A stretch of DNA of 58,921 nt from Christiangramia crocea (GCF_022410465.1 NZ_JAJSON010000022.1:1-58921), one strand, 5' to 3'. Positions 35,178-44,170 are shown, counted from the first letter of the stretch. Notes: generated by a model from the letters alone, not told the origin. Made by a program: numbers and translations.

Positions 35178-35651
35178 TCACAATCCAAATTCCACTCCGA
35201 GGTTAACTGAACTTGCTGAACCTCCATCCATACTCACGCCGGAATAAGAAGCTACAAGCCCTATAAGTCCAAAATCATAACCTAACTGTGGCCGGTAATA
35301 AAAACCTCCATCGTTATCATCATCGATACCTATTCCATAACCCAGATCGGCTCCAAGGAAAAAAGCACTTCCTAAATTAAATCGACCCGAAGCGGCAATA
35401 GGTAAGAACTGTACATTATCCAATACATCTGAGTCTTCAGGAAAGAAATTGGAATACCCCAGCATAGGTCCCACGGAGAATGTATCAGCCACCCCGAACA
35501 TATATGCTACATCTGCTCCGAACTGGAGATTATAAGCATCTGAGAGATCTCCAACCGGAATTCCCAGATTTAAACCGGCTTTGAATCCGCCTTGCGGATA
35601 GGCTGAAAAAGAAGCCATAATTAATGCTCCAATAATTAATAAATTCTTCAT
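35178..35651 (-). CDS. Small outer membrane beta-barrel protein 2
   Basis: 157 residues, signal peptide ending near SAYPQGG. The strands are Gly- and aromatic-rich (FKAGLNLGIPVGDL, GADVAYMFGVAD, VGPMLGYSNFF, GADLGYGIGIDDD) and it ends VNLGVEFGL, typical of an eight-stranded barrel. It is shorter and more diverged than its two neighbours but lies between them. Function unknown; an outer-membrane location is inferred. Confidence 0.8.
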   Translation of the reverse strand: MKNLLIIGALIMASFSAYPQGGFKAGLNLGIPVGDLSDAYNLQFGADVAYMFGVADTFSVGPMLGYSNFFPEDSDVLDNVQFLPIAASGRFNLGSAFFLGADLGYGIGIDDDNDGGFYYRPQLGYDFGLIGLVASYSGVSMDGGSASSVNLGVEFGL

Positions 35652-35724
35652 AATACACTGTTTTTTAGGTTGTTAATCAATATTAAATATAGTGAAAAAG
35701 CCAGTTGATAGATAAAAATAAAAA

Positions 35725-35746
35725 AGCGCAGGAAAATTCCTGCGCT
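35725..35746 (-). terminator. Terminator of barrel gene 3
   Basis: AGCGCAGGAA pairs with TTCCTGCGCT around AA, effectively a perfect stem, with T-rich minus-strand flanks. About 29 bp after the stop codon. Confidence 0.85.
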
Positions 35747-35774
35747 CTCTTTTCATAGGTGTTAATCAAAAATT

Positions 35775-36371
35775 CTAGAACTGGAGACCCAATCCTACCT
35801 GAAAACCATTATTCTTAATGGCATCATCGTCAAAGTCGTCACTATCATACACGTTAGTGAAGCCTTTAGTATATCTTCCGCTCAGGAAGAAGCCGTTATT
35901 GAATTTATAGGAAAGACCTAAAGCTCCTCCAAATTCAAAGCTACTGGCCAGTTCAGAGTCGTTCTCTATATCCAGTAATCCGCTTTCATATTCATATTCC
36001 TCATTTACTAAAAAGTTGAAAGAAGGACCAGCCTCCACAGCAAGACCATCTATCAAATAGATCTTTGCAATTAAAGGAACCTGTATGTAATCCAATTTAT
36101 ACTCATCTGTATAATTGGAGGTTTCAACTTCAAATCCCTGTGTGGAATATAAAGCTTCCGGCTGTATAGAAAATCGGTCACTTACCGGAATTTCAGCTAA
36201 AAGACCTAAATGAAAGCCTGTTCTACTATTATTGTCCTCAAATCCATCAGAACTCATATTGGTGAAATTAGCTCCACCCTTAATTCCAAAGTTCCAGTAT
36301 TCCTGTGCATTTGTTGATGCACTCAGTCCAAAAATCGCAATAGCAACTAATAAAAATGTCTTTTTCATCAC
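35775..36371 (-). CDS. PorT-type small outer membrane beta-barrel protein 3
   Basis: 198 residues, signal peptide ending near TNAQE. The same motif order as barrel 1: FGIKGGANFTNMSSD, GFHLGLLAEIPVSDRFSIQPEALYSTQGF, LDYIQVPLIAKIY, then a glycine-rich C-terminus ending VGLGLQF. It is the copy nearest xerD. The three genes probably arose by local duplication, and barrel 1 and barrel 3 are closer to one another than to barrel 2. An alternative start one codon downstream (MKKTF) is equally good. Confidence 0.85.
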   Translation of the reverse strand: MMKKTFLLVAIAIFGLSASTNAQEYWNFGIKGGANFTNMSSDGFEDNNSRTGFHLGLLAEIPVSDRFSIQPEALYSTQGFEVETSNYTDEYKLDYIQVPLIAKIYLIDGLAVEAGPSFNFLVNEEYEYESGLLDIENDSELASSFEFGGALGLSYKFNNGFFLSGRYTKGFTNVYDSDDFDDDAIKNNGFQVGLGLQF

Positions 36372-36481
36372 TTTTAGTTTTTTAATTTGGGATCAAATGT
36401 AGGTGACAACTTGTTAAAAAAATGTTACCCAAGCCTAAAGTATTACTAAGACTAACAAAGCTTAATTCTTATCTTTAACAC

Positions 36482-37378
36482 ATGAAATGGCAGCACGCGC
36501 TACAGGATTACCGGCATTATTTAAAGCTTGAACGCGGACTTTCAGAGAATTCCATTGAGAATTACAGCCTGGATGTCATTAAGCTGATCAACTATCTAAA
36601 CGTTAATGAAGTTGAGGTAAGCCCACTAAGAATATCGGATAAAGTCATTCAGGAATTCATATATAACGCCTCAAAGAGCATAAACGCCAGGTCGCAATCC
36701 CGGTTAATTTCAGGTTTAAGAAGCTTCTTCGGCTTTTTGGTATTTGAAGATTACAGAAAAGACAATCCATTAGACCTGATGGAATCTCCCAGGATTGGAA
36801 GAAAACTCCCCGACACCATTTCAATTGAAGAAGTAGATAAGATCATTGCAGCGGTAGACCTGAGTAAAAATGAAGGCGAAAGAAACAGGGCTATTATCGA
36901 GACATTATACGGGTGTGGTCTCAGGGTTTCTGAATTAATTGATCTAAGGATCTCTGATCTTTTCTTCGAAGAAGGTTTTATAAAAGTAACCGGAAAGGGA
37001 GATAAACAGCGATTTGTCCCAATTTCAGATTACACCATTAAATTCATCAATATATATAAAGAACAGGTAAGGGTTCATCAGGAAATCAAGCCGGAAGCGA
37101 CCGATACACTCTTCCTTAACCGAAGAGGAAATAAACTGACGAGAGCCATGATTTTTACCATCGTTCGCCGGCTTACCGAAGCTGCGGGAATAAGGAAGAA
37201 AATAAGTCCGCATACCTTTCGCCATTCATTTGCCACCCATCTGCTGGAGAACGGAGCGGACCTAAGAGCCATTCAACAAATGTTAGGACATGAAAGCATC
37301 ACGACCACCGAGGTCTATGTTCATGTAGACAGAACCCACCTTAGAAAGGTTATGGAGAATTATCACCCCCGAAAGTAG
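36482..37378 (+). CDS. xerD: Site-specific tyrosine recombinase XerD
   Basis: 298 residues. N-terminal SAM-like DNA-binding domain (about 1-95, YRHYLKLERGLSENSIENY) and C-terminal catalytic domain. All active residues are present: Arg in GCGLRVSEL, Lys in VTGKGDKQRFVPI, HTFRHSFATHL (His and Arg), LGHESITTT (His), and the nucleophile Tyr in EVYVHVD. It resolves chromosome dimers at dif with a XerC partner elsewhere. No phage or integron genes are nearby, which supports the housekeeping role. An ATG about 4 bp after a TATCTTTA box suggests an extremely short leader. Confidence 0.94.
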   Translation: MKWQHALQDYRHYLKLERGLSENSIENYSLDVIKLINYLNVNEVEVSPLRISDKVIQEFIYNASKSINARSQSRLISGLRSFFGFLVFEDYRKDNPLDLMESPRIGRKLPDTISIEEVDKIIAAVDLSKNEGERNRAIIETLYGCGLRVSELIDLRISDLFFEEGFIKVTGKGDKQRFVPISDYTIKFINIYKEQVRVHQEIKPEATDTLFLNRRGNKLTRAMIFTIVRRLTEAAGIRKKISPHTFRHSFATHLLENGADLRAIQQMLGHESITTTEVYVHVDRTHLRKVMENYHPRK

Positions 37379-37454
37379 TATTAAAATTCTGCTAAACCAC
37401 TTTCTTTACTTTAGCTCACACCACATAATTAGTACCTTCATGAAAAATTGAATT

Positions 37455-38405
37455 ATGAAGCAATTAAAATTTAAAAACGGAGATACTCTTGATGCAATTG
37501 GTCTTGGAACCTGGAAATCTGAAAAAGGAAAAGTTACCGAAGCAGTAAAGATAGCGCTCAATAATGGATATAAACATATTGATTGCGCTGCGGTTTACGG
37601 TAATGAAACAGAAGTTGGTCAGGGTCTGGCTGAAGTCTTCAAGAAGGGAAACGTGAAACGTGAAGATATCTGGATCACTTCAAAATTGTGGAACAATGCT
37701 CATAAAAAGGAAGATGTGATCCCTGCCCTGAAGAAAACCTTAAAAGACCTTCAGCTGGATTACCTGGATCTGTACCTTATGCATTGGCCAGTAGCCTTTA
37801 AACCAGAGATTAATGGGTTTCCAGAAACTGCCAATGATTATCTTTCATTGGAAGAGGTGCCCCTTACAGAAACCTGGAGTGAAATGCTAAAAGCAAAGCA
37901 ACAGGGTCTGGTAAAACATATTGGTGTTTCCAATTTCAGTATTCCCAAACTAAAGCAGCTGATGGCTGATACGGACAATCCTCCGGAGATGAATCAGGTA
38001 GAACTTCATCCTTACCTCCAGCAGAATAAACTACTTGAATTTTGCAGCAGGAATGGCATTAATGTAACAGCATACTCCCCTCTTGGAAGTGGTGACCGGC
38101 CTGATGAAATGAAGGCCTCTGATGAACCATCACTCCTTGAGAATCCAACAATAGTGAAAATTGCTAAAAAGCATGGTGCGAGTCCGGGACAAATCCTGAT
38201 AAAATGGAGTGAGCAAAGAGGAACTGCAGTTATACCCAAGTCAACTAACGAAAAAAGGATCAAGGAAAACCTGATGAGCGCCGGATATCAGCTTGATGAA
38301 GAAGACATGAAAGAGATTGCTGAACTGGATTATCATTTTAGATATGTTACGGGAAAATTCTTTGAACTCGAGGGAAATTCCTATCACAATATCTATGATG
38401 ATTAA
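37455..38405 (+). CDS. Aldo/keto reductase
   Basis: 316 residues. A TIM-barrel NADPH oxidoreductase. GYKHIDCAAVYGNETEVGQGL contains the catalytic Asp and Tyr, WITSKLWN contains the Lys, and YLMHWP contains the His (Asp-Tyr-Lys-His tetrad). VIPKSTNEKRIKENL binds the NADPH phosphate. It reduces a carbonyl substrate; the specificity is unknown, although the length and motifs resemble aldose-reductase (AKR1) forms. Monocistronic, followed by a decayed repeat and a terminator. Confidence 0.9.
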   Translation: MKQLKFKNGDTLDAIGLGTWKSEKGKVTEAVKIALNNGYKHIDCAAVYGNETEVGQGLAEVFKKGNVKREDIWITSKLWNNAHKKEDVIPALKKTLKDLQLDYLDLYLMHWPVAFKPEINGFPETANDYLSLEEVPLTETWSEMLKAKQQGLVKHIGVSNFSIPKLKQLMADTDNPPEMNQVELHPYLQQNKLLEFCSRNGINVTAYSPLGSGDRPDEMKASDEPSLLENPTIVKIAKKHGASPGQILIKWSEQRGTAVIPKSTNEKRIKENLMSAGYQLDEEDMKEIAELDYHFRYVTGKFFELEGNSYHNIYDD

Positions 38406-38417
38406 TTGAAATTAAAA

Positions 38418-38494
38418 GTCATCTTGTTCGATAGCTATCGGAATTGTTTCAGGGTCTGAATATATTAGAAGCTGAAACAAGTTCAGCTTGACGA
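38418..38494. repeat. Palindromic dispersed repeat with inserted hairpin
   Basis: The left arm GTCATCTTG...TTGTTTCAGGGTC (38418-38456) and right arm GAAGCTGAAACAAGTTCAGC...GACG (38467-38494) are imperfect inverted complements. The left arm is split by CGATAGCTATCG, a perfect 12-bp palindrome. It is related to the copies at 33138-33163 and 42879-42943. Non-coding. Confidence 0.6.
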
Positions 38495-38550
38495 TATCAT
38501 AAAAATGGATTTCTTCAAGGCGATTACTTGATAGAGGTCTTCCTAAAATA

Positions 38551-38582
38551 AAAAAGCCCCACGCTTGAGCGCAGGGCTTTTT
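38551..38582 (-). terminator. Terminator of rny
   Basis: A-rich/GCCC arm with GGGC/T-rich arm, a CA/CA mismatch and an inner CGC-TTGA-GCG. It works in either direction, between the convergent aldo/keto reductase and rny genes. Confidence 0.8.
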
Positions 38583-38599
38583 TATTTATGTTCTAATGA

Positions 38600-40162
38600 T
38601 TATTTTGCCACATTCACCGCTCTGGTTTCCCGGATCACAGTAACCTTTACCTGTCCGGGATAAGTCATATCTGTTTGAATTTTCTGAGAAATCTCAAAAG
38701 AAAGGTTCGAAGCTTTTTCATCAGTAACCTTTTCACTTTCAACAATAACTCTCAACTCTCTACCTGCCTGGATAGCATAAGCTTTCTTAACACCTCCAAA
38801 ACCAAATGCAATATCTTCAAGGTCCTTTAATCTCTGGATATATGAATCAAGCACCTGTCTTCTTGCTCCCGGTCTGGCTCCACTAATGGCATCACAAACC
38901 TGTACGATAGGTGACAATAAAGAATTCATTTCAATCTCATCATGGTGAGCTCCAATTGCATTGCAAACTTCAGGCTTTTCCCCATGTTTTTCGGCCCATT
39001 GCATTCCAAGAATAGCGTGTGGTACTTCGGTTTCAGTTTCCGGCACTTTACCAATATCATGCAGAAGTCCGGCACGCTTGGCAAGTTTAGGATTGAGTCC
39101 CAGTTCTGAAGCCATCACGCCACAAAGTTTAGCGACTTCCCTGGAATGCTGTAACAGGTTCTGACCATAAGACGAACGATATTTCATTCGACCTACCATT
39201 TTGATAAGTTCAGGCTGAAGTCCGTGAATTCCAAGATCGATGACCGTTCTCTTACCAATATCGATGATCTCCTCTTCTATCTGTTTACGAGTCTTTTTAA
39301 CTACTTCCTCAATTCTCGCAGGGTGAATTCTTCCATCAGTTACCAGTTTATGAAGCGATAGCCTTGCTACTTCCCTTCTTACAGAATCGAAGCAGCTTAA
39401 AATAATAGCCTCAGGGGTATCATCTACGATGATCTCTACCCCGGTAGCAGCTTCAAGCGCCCGGATGTTTCTACCCTCACGGCCAATTATCCGACCTTTC
39501 ACATCATCACTCTCCAGGTTGAAGACAGAAACGCAATTCTCGATAGCCTCTTCGGTACCGATTCTCTGAATGGTATTTATAATAATCTTTTTTGCTTCCT
39601 GCTGTGCAGTAAGTTTTGCTTCCTCCACAGTGTCCTGAATAAGTGACATAGCATCGGCTTTGGCAGTATCCTTTAAGGACTCTATAAGCTGTGCTTTAGC
39701 ATCCTCTGCAGAAAGGCCTGAAATCACCTCTAATTGCTGAACCTTGCTGTTGTGAAGCTTATCTATTTCTTCCTGTTTCTTCTCCAGGTAGTCTAATCTG
39801 TGGTCGTAATCCGCTATCTTTTCCTCGAGCTCTTTGTTTAATTTCTTGTTCTTTCCGAGCTCATTAGAAACGTGTGATTCTTTGTCCTTTATGCGCTTTT
39901 CCGCATCGTTAATCTTCTTATCGCGTGTAAGGATAACCTTTTCATGCTCAGATTTAAGCTCAATGAACTTCTCTTTTGCCTGGAGGATCTTGTCTTTTTT
40001 AATACTTTCCCCTTCAGCCTTGGCCTCTTTTATAATGCCGGCAGCTTCCTTCTTCGCATTTGCAATCGTATTGGAAGCCTGTTTCTTCTCCAGCATTTTC
40101 GCAATTCCAAAGCCCAGGGCCAGACCCACCACTGCGGCTATTGCTATAGTTAATATTTCCAT
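38600..40162 (-). CDS. rny: Ribonuclease Y
   Basis: 520 residues. N-terminal membrane helix (about 2-22), long coiled coil (about 25-190, Lys/Glu-rich), KH domain (about 210-270, [19 protein letters not shown]) and HD metal-dependent phosphohydrolase domain (about 330-430, [11 protein letters not shown] and [14 protein letters not shown], followed by IGAHHDE). It is an endoribonuclease that starts mRNA decay at the inner membrane. It lies downstream of zapA and the 6S RNA gene on the same strand, so RNA polymerase regulator and mRNA decay genes are neighbours. Confidence 0.96.
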   Translation of the reverse strand: MEILTIAIAAVVGLALGFGIAKMLEKKQASNTIANAKKEAAGIIKEAKAEGESIKKDKILQAKEKFIELKSEHEKVILTRDKKINDAEKRIKDKESHVSNELGKNKKLNKELEEKIADYDHRLDYLEKKQEEIDKLHNSKVQQLEVISGLSAEDAKAQLIESLKDTAKADAMSLIQDTVEEAKLTAQQEAKKIIINTIQRIGTEEAIENCVSVFNLESDDVKGRIIGREGRNIRALEAATGVEIIVDDTPEAIILSCFDSVRREVARLSLHKLVTDGRIHPARIEEVVKKTRKQIEEEIIDIGKRTVIDLGIHGLQPELIKMVGRMKYRSSYGQNLLQHSREVAKLCGVMASELGLNPKLAKRAGLLHDIGKVPETETEVPHAILGMQWAEKHGEKPEVCNAIGAHHDEIEMNSLLSPIVQVCDAISGARPGARRQVLDSYIQRLKDLEDIAFGFGGVKKAYAIQAGRELRVIVESEKVTDEKASNLSFEISQKIQTDMTYPGQVKVTVIRETRAVNVAK

Positions 40163-40194
40163 TTATTCAGTGTTTAGATAGATATAAAAAAAAA

Positions 40195-40375
40195 GCCTGT
40201 ATTAGATAGGTTTTGTTATAAACTCCTTAAAATCAAGTTTAGGGCTAACAAGCTGATCAAGGATCCGCTCTCCTCTTTCGGAATACCGAAAAAGGACACG
40301 GCACGCTTTTACAACTTAGACTCACCCTTTTTAAAGAATTCGTGTTGAGTTTATCAAAAAAGCACTAATACAGGC
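40195..40375 (-). ncRNA. ssrS: 6S RNA
   Basis: A minus-strand transcript of 181 nt closed by a perfect 11-bp stem, GCCTGTATTAG with CTAATACAGGC, followed at once by a 9-base T-run. Inside, ATAAACTC pairs with GAGTTTAT to extend the stem. A central region can form an open bubble, and a 10-bp terminal hairpin (CCTTTTTCGG with CCGAAAGAGG, loop TATT) caps it. Length, extended hairpin with central bubble, and position immediately downstream of zapA (as E. coli ssrS) fit 6S RNA, which binds the housekeeping RNA polymerase holoenzyme. I also recall it between zapA and rny in other Bacteroidota. Processed from the zapA transcript or started between them; no promoter is clear. Confidence 0.85.
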
Positions 40376-40399
40376 AGTAACCTTATTTATTTAAAGAAC

Positions 40400-40693
40400 T
40401 TATGAGGTTAAATGTTGCTGCAGCAGTTCATTAAGTGATCTTAATTTCTCTTCTGCTTCAATCATTTCGCTCGACTTATCAATATTTTTCTGTTCAGTTT
40501 GGGCGGCGAACTGCAATGCACACATTGCAAGCACATCCTGTTTATCCCTCACCGCGTAATTCTGCTCAAACTGTTTAATCATCGCTTCGATCTTCTTGGC
40601 CGCCTTCCTTAAACCCTCCTCCTGGCTGGGTTGGATAGTTAGCGGATAAACACGGTCTGCAATCGATATTTTGATCTTCAGTTTATCTTCCAT
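40400..40693 (-). CDS. zapA: Cell division protein ZapA
   Basis: 97 residues. KIKISIADRVYPLTIQPSQEEGLRKAA is the ZapA N-terminal beta/alpha domain, followed by a C-terminal coiled coil (QKNIDKSSEMIEAEEKLRSLNELLQQHL). It bundles FtsZ filaments at the Z-ring. It follows a small coiled-coil gene by 8 bp and precedes the 6S RNA gene by 25 bp. Confidence 0.92.
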   Translation of the reverse strand: MEDKLKIKISIADRVYPLTIQPSQEEGLRKAAKKIEAMIKQFEQNYAVRDKQDVLAMCALQFAAQTEQKNIDKSSEMIEAEEKLRSLNELLQQHLTS

Positions 40694-40701
40694 TTTATAA
40701 A

Positions 40702-40992
40702 TTATTCAGATAACTGAACTATGCACTGATCGATCTCTCTGATCAGGCTGTTTATCTTGAGCTTAGTTTCTTTTTTATGGTCGGTACTGCCAAGCATCGC
40801 GTTCGCCGCTTTCAAGGTCTGAATCTGATCCCTGGAGGCCTGCATATCTTCCTCAAGCTTTCCATATTCAGTTCTAACAGATGTCAATTCCTTTTGAAGG
40901 GCTTCATTTGTCTGTTTCATAAGTTCATATTTATGAAGCAGCTTACTGATCCTATTCTCAAGGTTATCAACTATTTCCGTCATTTCACTCAT
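40702..40992 (-). CDS. Small coiled-coil protein paired with zapA
   Basis: 96 residues, almost entirely coiled coil (MTEIVDNLENRISKLLHKYEL, then QKELTSVRTEYGKLEEDMQASRD) with a conserved C-terminal INSLIREIDQCIVQL. No enzymatic motif. It is 8 bp upstream of zapA and is probably co-translated. The pairing and length suggest a division partner comparable to ZapB, but no homology to ZapB can be claimed by eye. Confidence 0.75.
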   Translation of the reverse strand: MSEMTEIVDNLENRISKLLHKYELMKQTNEALQKELTSVRTEYGKLEEDMQASRDQIQTLKAANAMLGSTDHKKETKLKINSLIREIDQCIVQLSE

Positions 40993-41019
40993 AAGCGCTA
41001 AAACCGATGTGAACCCTTA

Positions 41020-41050
41020 CAAAGTTAACATACGCTTTTAAATATCCCAA
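41020..41050 (-). promoter_or_regulatory. Promoter of the zapA-6S unit
   Basis: The minus strand carries TTG (41050-41048), a 20-bp spacer and TAACTTTG (41027-41020). Match and spacing are good. The predicted transcript starts about 20 nt before the 40992 ATG. Confidence 0.5.
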
Positions 41051-41174
41051 TACTTTTTTAGCTGTTTTGAAATAATAATCAACAATATCAATAATTCTCT
41101 GTTAGCAAGCCATTTAATTTTGCCCTAAGTTTGTTTAACTTTACCCCAGGTTTAAAATTGAATATTCCAGATCT

Positions 41175-42866
41175 ATGAAGAGAGCAACAAGCCTGTTATT
41201 TATAATCCTGTTTTCCACTTTACTAAAGGCACAATCTCCGTATCCGGCGGCCTATTTTGAGGATCCTCTTGATATCCCCCTGGTACTTTCGGGCACTTTT
41301 GGAGAACTAAGATCCAATCATTTCCATAGTGGACTAGACATAAAGACACAGGGAAGAGAAGGACTTGAGGTAAAGGCTTCTGCAGCAGGATATGTAAGCC
41401 GTATCAATATCCAGCACTATGGCTACGGAAAAGCATTATACATTCAGCATCCCAACGGATATACTACCGTATATGCTCACTTACAAAGACTTGCACCAAA
41501 GATCAAAGAATATGTCAGAAAAAGGCAATATGATAAGGAATCCTACGAAATAGAGCTGTTCCCTGAGGCAGGAGAGCTGCAGGTAGCACAGGGTGAAGTT
41601 ATAGCTTATAGCGGGAACACCGGAGGCAGCGGAGGCCCTCATCTTCATTTTGAGATACGGGACGGAAATCAGCGCCCCATGAACGCTCAATTGTTTGGGA
41701 TTGAAGTTCCCGATAATCGCGCTCCTTTGATAGAAGGACTTTTCGCCTATCCGCTTGAAGAAGACGCTCATGTGAATAACTCCCAGGAACGGCAGAAACT
41801 CAGGCTCATTCCCTTAAATGATGGTTCATACACTACAAATCAGGTTGAAGCATGTGGTGAAATAGGCTTTGGTATCTCTACTGTAGATCAACAGGATGGT
41901 GCATATAATCATAACGGGGTTTATAAAATTAAAGCCAGCCTAAATGGAGATGAAGTGTTCGAGATAAATTTTGAAAAGTTCTCATTTTCTGAGACCAGAC
42001 ATCTTAATCAGCTTATTGATTATGGCTACTATGCCAATCATCGTAACAGAATACAAAAGCTTTACAGAAATGCCGGAAATCCCTTAAGCCTATACGGAAA
42101 CCTTAAGGCAGAAGGCAAGCTTAATATCAAAGACAGCCTTGACTACCAGTATACAATTCGGGTGACCGATATTCAGGGTAATGAAAAAGTGGTCAGAATT
42201 CCTATTAAAGGGCAGATAAGCGACAGGATCCAAAAAAAGGAAAGAAATGAGACTCCATATTTAGCCAGGGCCAATGAAGCCTTTTCGGTAAAAGAGAATA
42301 ACATCGATGTATATATTCCGGAAGGAAGCTTATACGAAGACGCTTACCTGGATATAAAATTCAACGGGGATACAATAGAACTTCACAGAGATGAGATCCC
42401 TTTGCATAGCAATATGACCATTGGCTTTGACATGAACAGATATCCAAAAGAAGACTGGGAAAAGTTATTTATCGCCCGGTTGGGAGATTATGGCCGGCCA
42501 AATTACTCCACGACCTATAAAAAGGGAAGTCGTTTTACCACTGGCACAAGAACTTTTGGTAAATACACCCTGGTGGCCGACATAAACCCTCCTAAAATAA
42601 GTCCTGTGAATTTCTATGACGGGCAGTGGATCTCTAATAACGAAACCCTGAAAGTGAAGATAACAGACGATCTCTCCGGAATTGACTCGTATCGTGCCAC
42701 GGTGAATGGTAAGTTCATTTTGATGGAATATGAGTATAAGAACAATACGCTAACTCATTATTTTTCTGATGAGGTAGTTACGGAAACCGAAAATGATCTT
42801 AAAGTGATAGTAACCGATAATGTAGGGAATACTACCACCTATACGGCTAAATTCTTTAGAAAATAA
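41175..42866 (+). CDS. M23 family metallopeptidase
   Basis: 563 residues with a signal peptide cleaved near LLKAQ. The LytM-type zinc site is formed by HSGLD (His51 and Asp55) and GPHLHFE (His156 and His158). The remaining two-thirds is a beta-rich region (about 200-560) with a C-terminal Ig-like part (DDLSGIDSYRATVNGKF). It is predicted to cleave peptidoglycan cross-bridges or stem peptides in the periplasm. Several overlapping TAnnTTTG boxes (41115 and 41126) lie upstream. It diverges from the zapA cluster. Confidence 0.9.
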   Translation: MKRATSLLFIILFSTLLKAQSPYPAAYFEDPLDIPLVLSGTFGELRSNHFHSGLDIKTQGREGLEVKASAAGYVSRINIQHYGYGKALYIQHPNGYTTVYAHLQRLAPKIKEYVRKRQYDKESYEIELFPEAGELQVAQGEVIAYSGNTGGSGGPHLHFEIRDGNQRPMNAQLFGIEVPDNRAPLIEGLFAYPLEEDAHVNNSQERQKLRLIPLNDGSYTTNQVEACGEIGFGISTVDQQDGAYNHNGVYKIKASLNGDEVFEINFEKFSFSETRHLNQLIDYGYYANHRNRIQKLYRNAGNPLSLYGNLKAEGKLNIKDSLDYQYTIRVTDIQGNEKVVRIPIKGQISDRIQKKERNETPYLARANEAFSVKENNIDVYIPEGSLYEDAYLDIKFNGDTIELHRDEIPLHSNMTIGFDMNRYPKEDWEKLFIARLGDYGRPNYSTTYKKGSRFTTGTRTFGKYTLVADINPPKISPVNFYDGQWISNNETLKVKITDDLSGIDSYRATVNGKFILMEYEYKNNTLTHYFSDEVVTETENDLKVIVTDNVGNTTTYTAKFFRK

Positions 42867-42878
42867 AAACTTTCAGAG

Positions 42879-42943
42879 TTCTAATCCTGGATTTGCTTTC
42901 AGGATTTATGATCACAATAGAAGCTGAAAATAATAGTTTGACG
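42879..42943. repeat. Decayed copy of dispersed repeat
   Basis: The left arm CTAATCCTGGATTTG...TCAGGATT (42881-42906) and right arm GAAGCTGAAAATAATAG...GACG (42920-42943) match the element at 38418-38494 with several mismatches. It lies just beyond the M23 stop codon. Confidence 0.45.
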
Positions 42944-42956
42944 AAAACCTTCAAAT

Positions 42957-42986
42957 AAAAAGCTAAACCTGGGTTCAGCTTTTTTA
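42957..42986. terminator. Terminator between M23 and cysteine desulfurase genes
   Basis: AAAAAGCTAAACC with GGTTCAGCTTTTT has one mismatch. A- and T-runs flank both sides, as expected between convergent genes. Confidence 0.75.
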
Positions 42987-43016
42987 TTTTATATTGACTT
43001 GATTATAAGATATTAT

Positions 43017-44165
43017 CTAACTCTCAATATACTCCTTCAGACTCTTTACCACATAATCTATTTCCTCTTTGGTGTTGTATTTGGAAAAAGAAAATCTTAG
43101 CGAGGGTTTTTTCAGGTCTTCTTCCGGCAGGAAGGCATTCAGAACATGTGAACCCTGGTCACTACCACTCTGGCAGGCACTCCCTTTGGAACAGGCTATT
43201 CCTTTCAGGTCCAGTTGAAACAAAAGCATTAAGGCCTTTTCCTGAGAAACAGGCAGACAAACATTTATAAGCGTATAAGTACTATTCTCAAAATCTTCAC
43301 AATTCCCATTAAACTTGACTCCGGGAACCTCACTTTTCAGACTTTCAATAAAGTGCTTCTTTAAAGATGTTACATAATCCTTCTCCTCTTCAAGATTATC
43401 ATAAGCAAGTCTCAGGGACTCCTCAAGTCCTACTATATTATGCACACCTTCGGTTCCGGCACGATGTCCTCTCTCCTGCTCTCCTCCAAAAATAAGAGGC
43501 TTGAGTCCGGAGTTTCGCCTTACGAAAGCAAAACCAACCCCTTTTGGACCATGAAATTTATGAGCACTTACCGCTGTAAAATCAACCGGAATTTCACTAA
43601 GATCCATATCAAAATGGCCTATGGATTGCACGGTATCTGAATGAAACAGGGCATTATAAGACTTAACCAGTTCTGCCGTTTTCTTAAGATCGATCTTATT
43701 ACCAATCTCATTATTAACATGCATAAGGCTTACCAGTGTCTTTTTATCTGAATTCTGAAGCCTCTTCTCAAGATCTGCAAAATCTACATTCCCTTTTTCA
43801 TCCAGTGTAACGTATTCAACTTCAACATCAAAACAATCCTGAAGCTGATTAACCGTATAAAGAACTGCATGATGCTCAACTTTAGAAGTGATGATCCTTT
43901 CTACTCCCAGGTCACGCACAGCGCTGTTGAGTGCCAGGTTATCGGCTTCGGTACCTCCTGAGGTGAAAACAATCTCAGAAGCCTTCACATTAAGGATCCC
44001 AGCTACCGTCTTCCGGGCCTGTTCAACAAGAGCCTTGGAGGATCTTCCAAAACTATGGGTGGAAGATGGATTACCGTAAACTTCCTTTAAAACACGGGTC
44101 ATTTTTTCGACCACTTCTTCCCTTAACCGGGTTGTTGCTGCTGAATCAAAATAGACTTTATCCAT
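43017..44165 (-). CDS. Cysteine desulfurase (NifS/IscS type)
   Basis: 382 residues. PLP-dependent. YFDSAATTRLREEV starts the protein, SGGTEADNLAL and SVKVEHH-like segments follow, the PLP Lys203 is in SAHKFHGPKG, and the sulphur-carrying Cys331 is in SKGSACQSGSDQGSHVL. The short loop around the active Cys is consistent with the NifS/IscS group rather than SufS. It supplies sulphur for Fe-S clusters or tRNA thiolation. No isc or suf genes are nearby, so a tRNA or general role is equally possible. The start codon is at the predicted transcript start, so the mRNA may be leaderless. Confidence 0.93.
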   Translation of the reverse strand: MDKVYFDSAATTRLREEVVEKMTRVLKEVYGNPSSTHSFGRSSKALVEQARKTVAGILNVKASEIVFTSGGTEADNLALNSAVRDLGVERIITSKVEHHAVLYTVNQLQDCFDVEVEYVTLDEKGNVDFADLEKRLQNSDKKTLVSLMHVNNEIGNKIDLKKTAELVKSYNALFHSDTVQSIGHFDMDLSEIPVDFTAVSAHKFHGPKGVGFAFVRRNSGLKPLIFGGEQERGHRAGTEGVHNIVGLEESLRLAYDNLEEEKDYVTSLKKHFIESLKSEVPGVKFNGNCEDFENSTYTLINVCLPVSQEKALMLLFQLDLKGIACSKGSACQSGSDQGSHVLNAFLPEEDLKKPSLRFSFSKYNTKEEIDYVVKSLKEYIES

Positions 44166-44170
44166 GGCTG

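Noticed and set aside
36482-37378. XerD considered as an integron or phage integrase
   Set aside because: Full housekeeping XerD length and motifs, no attachment site, no phage or cassette genes nearby.
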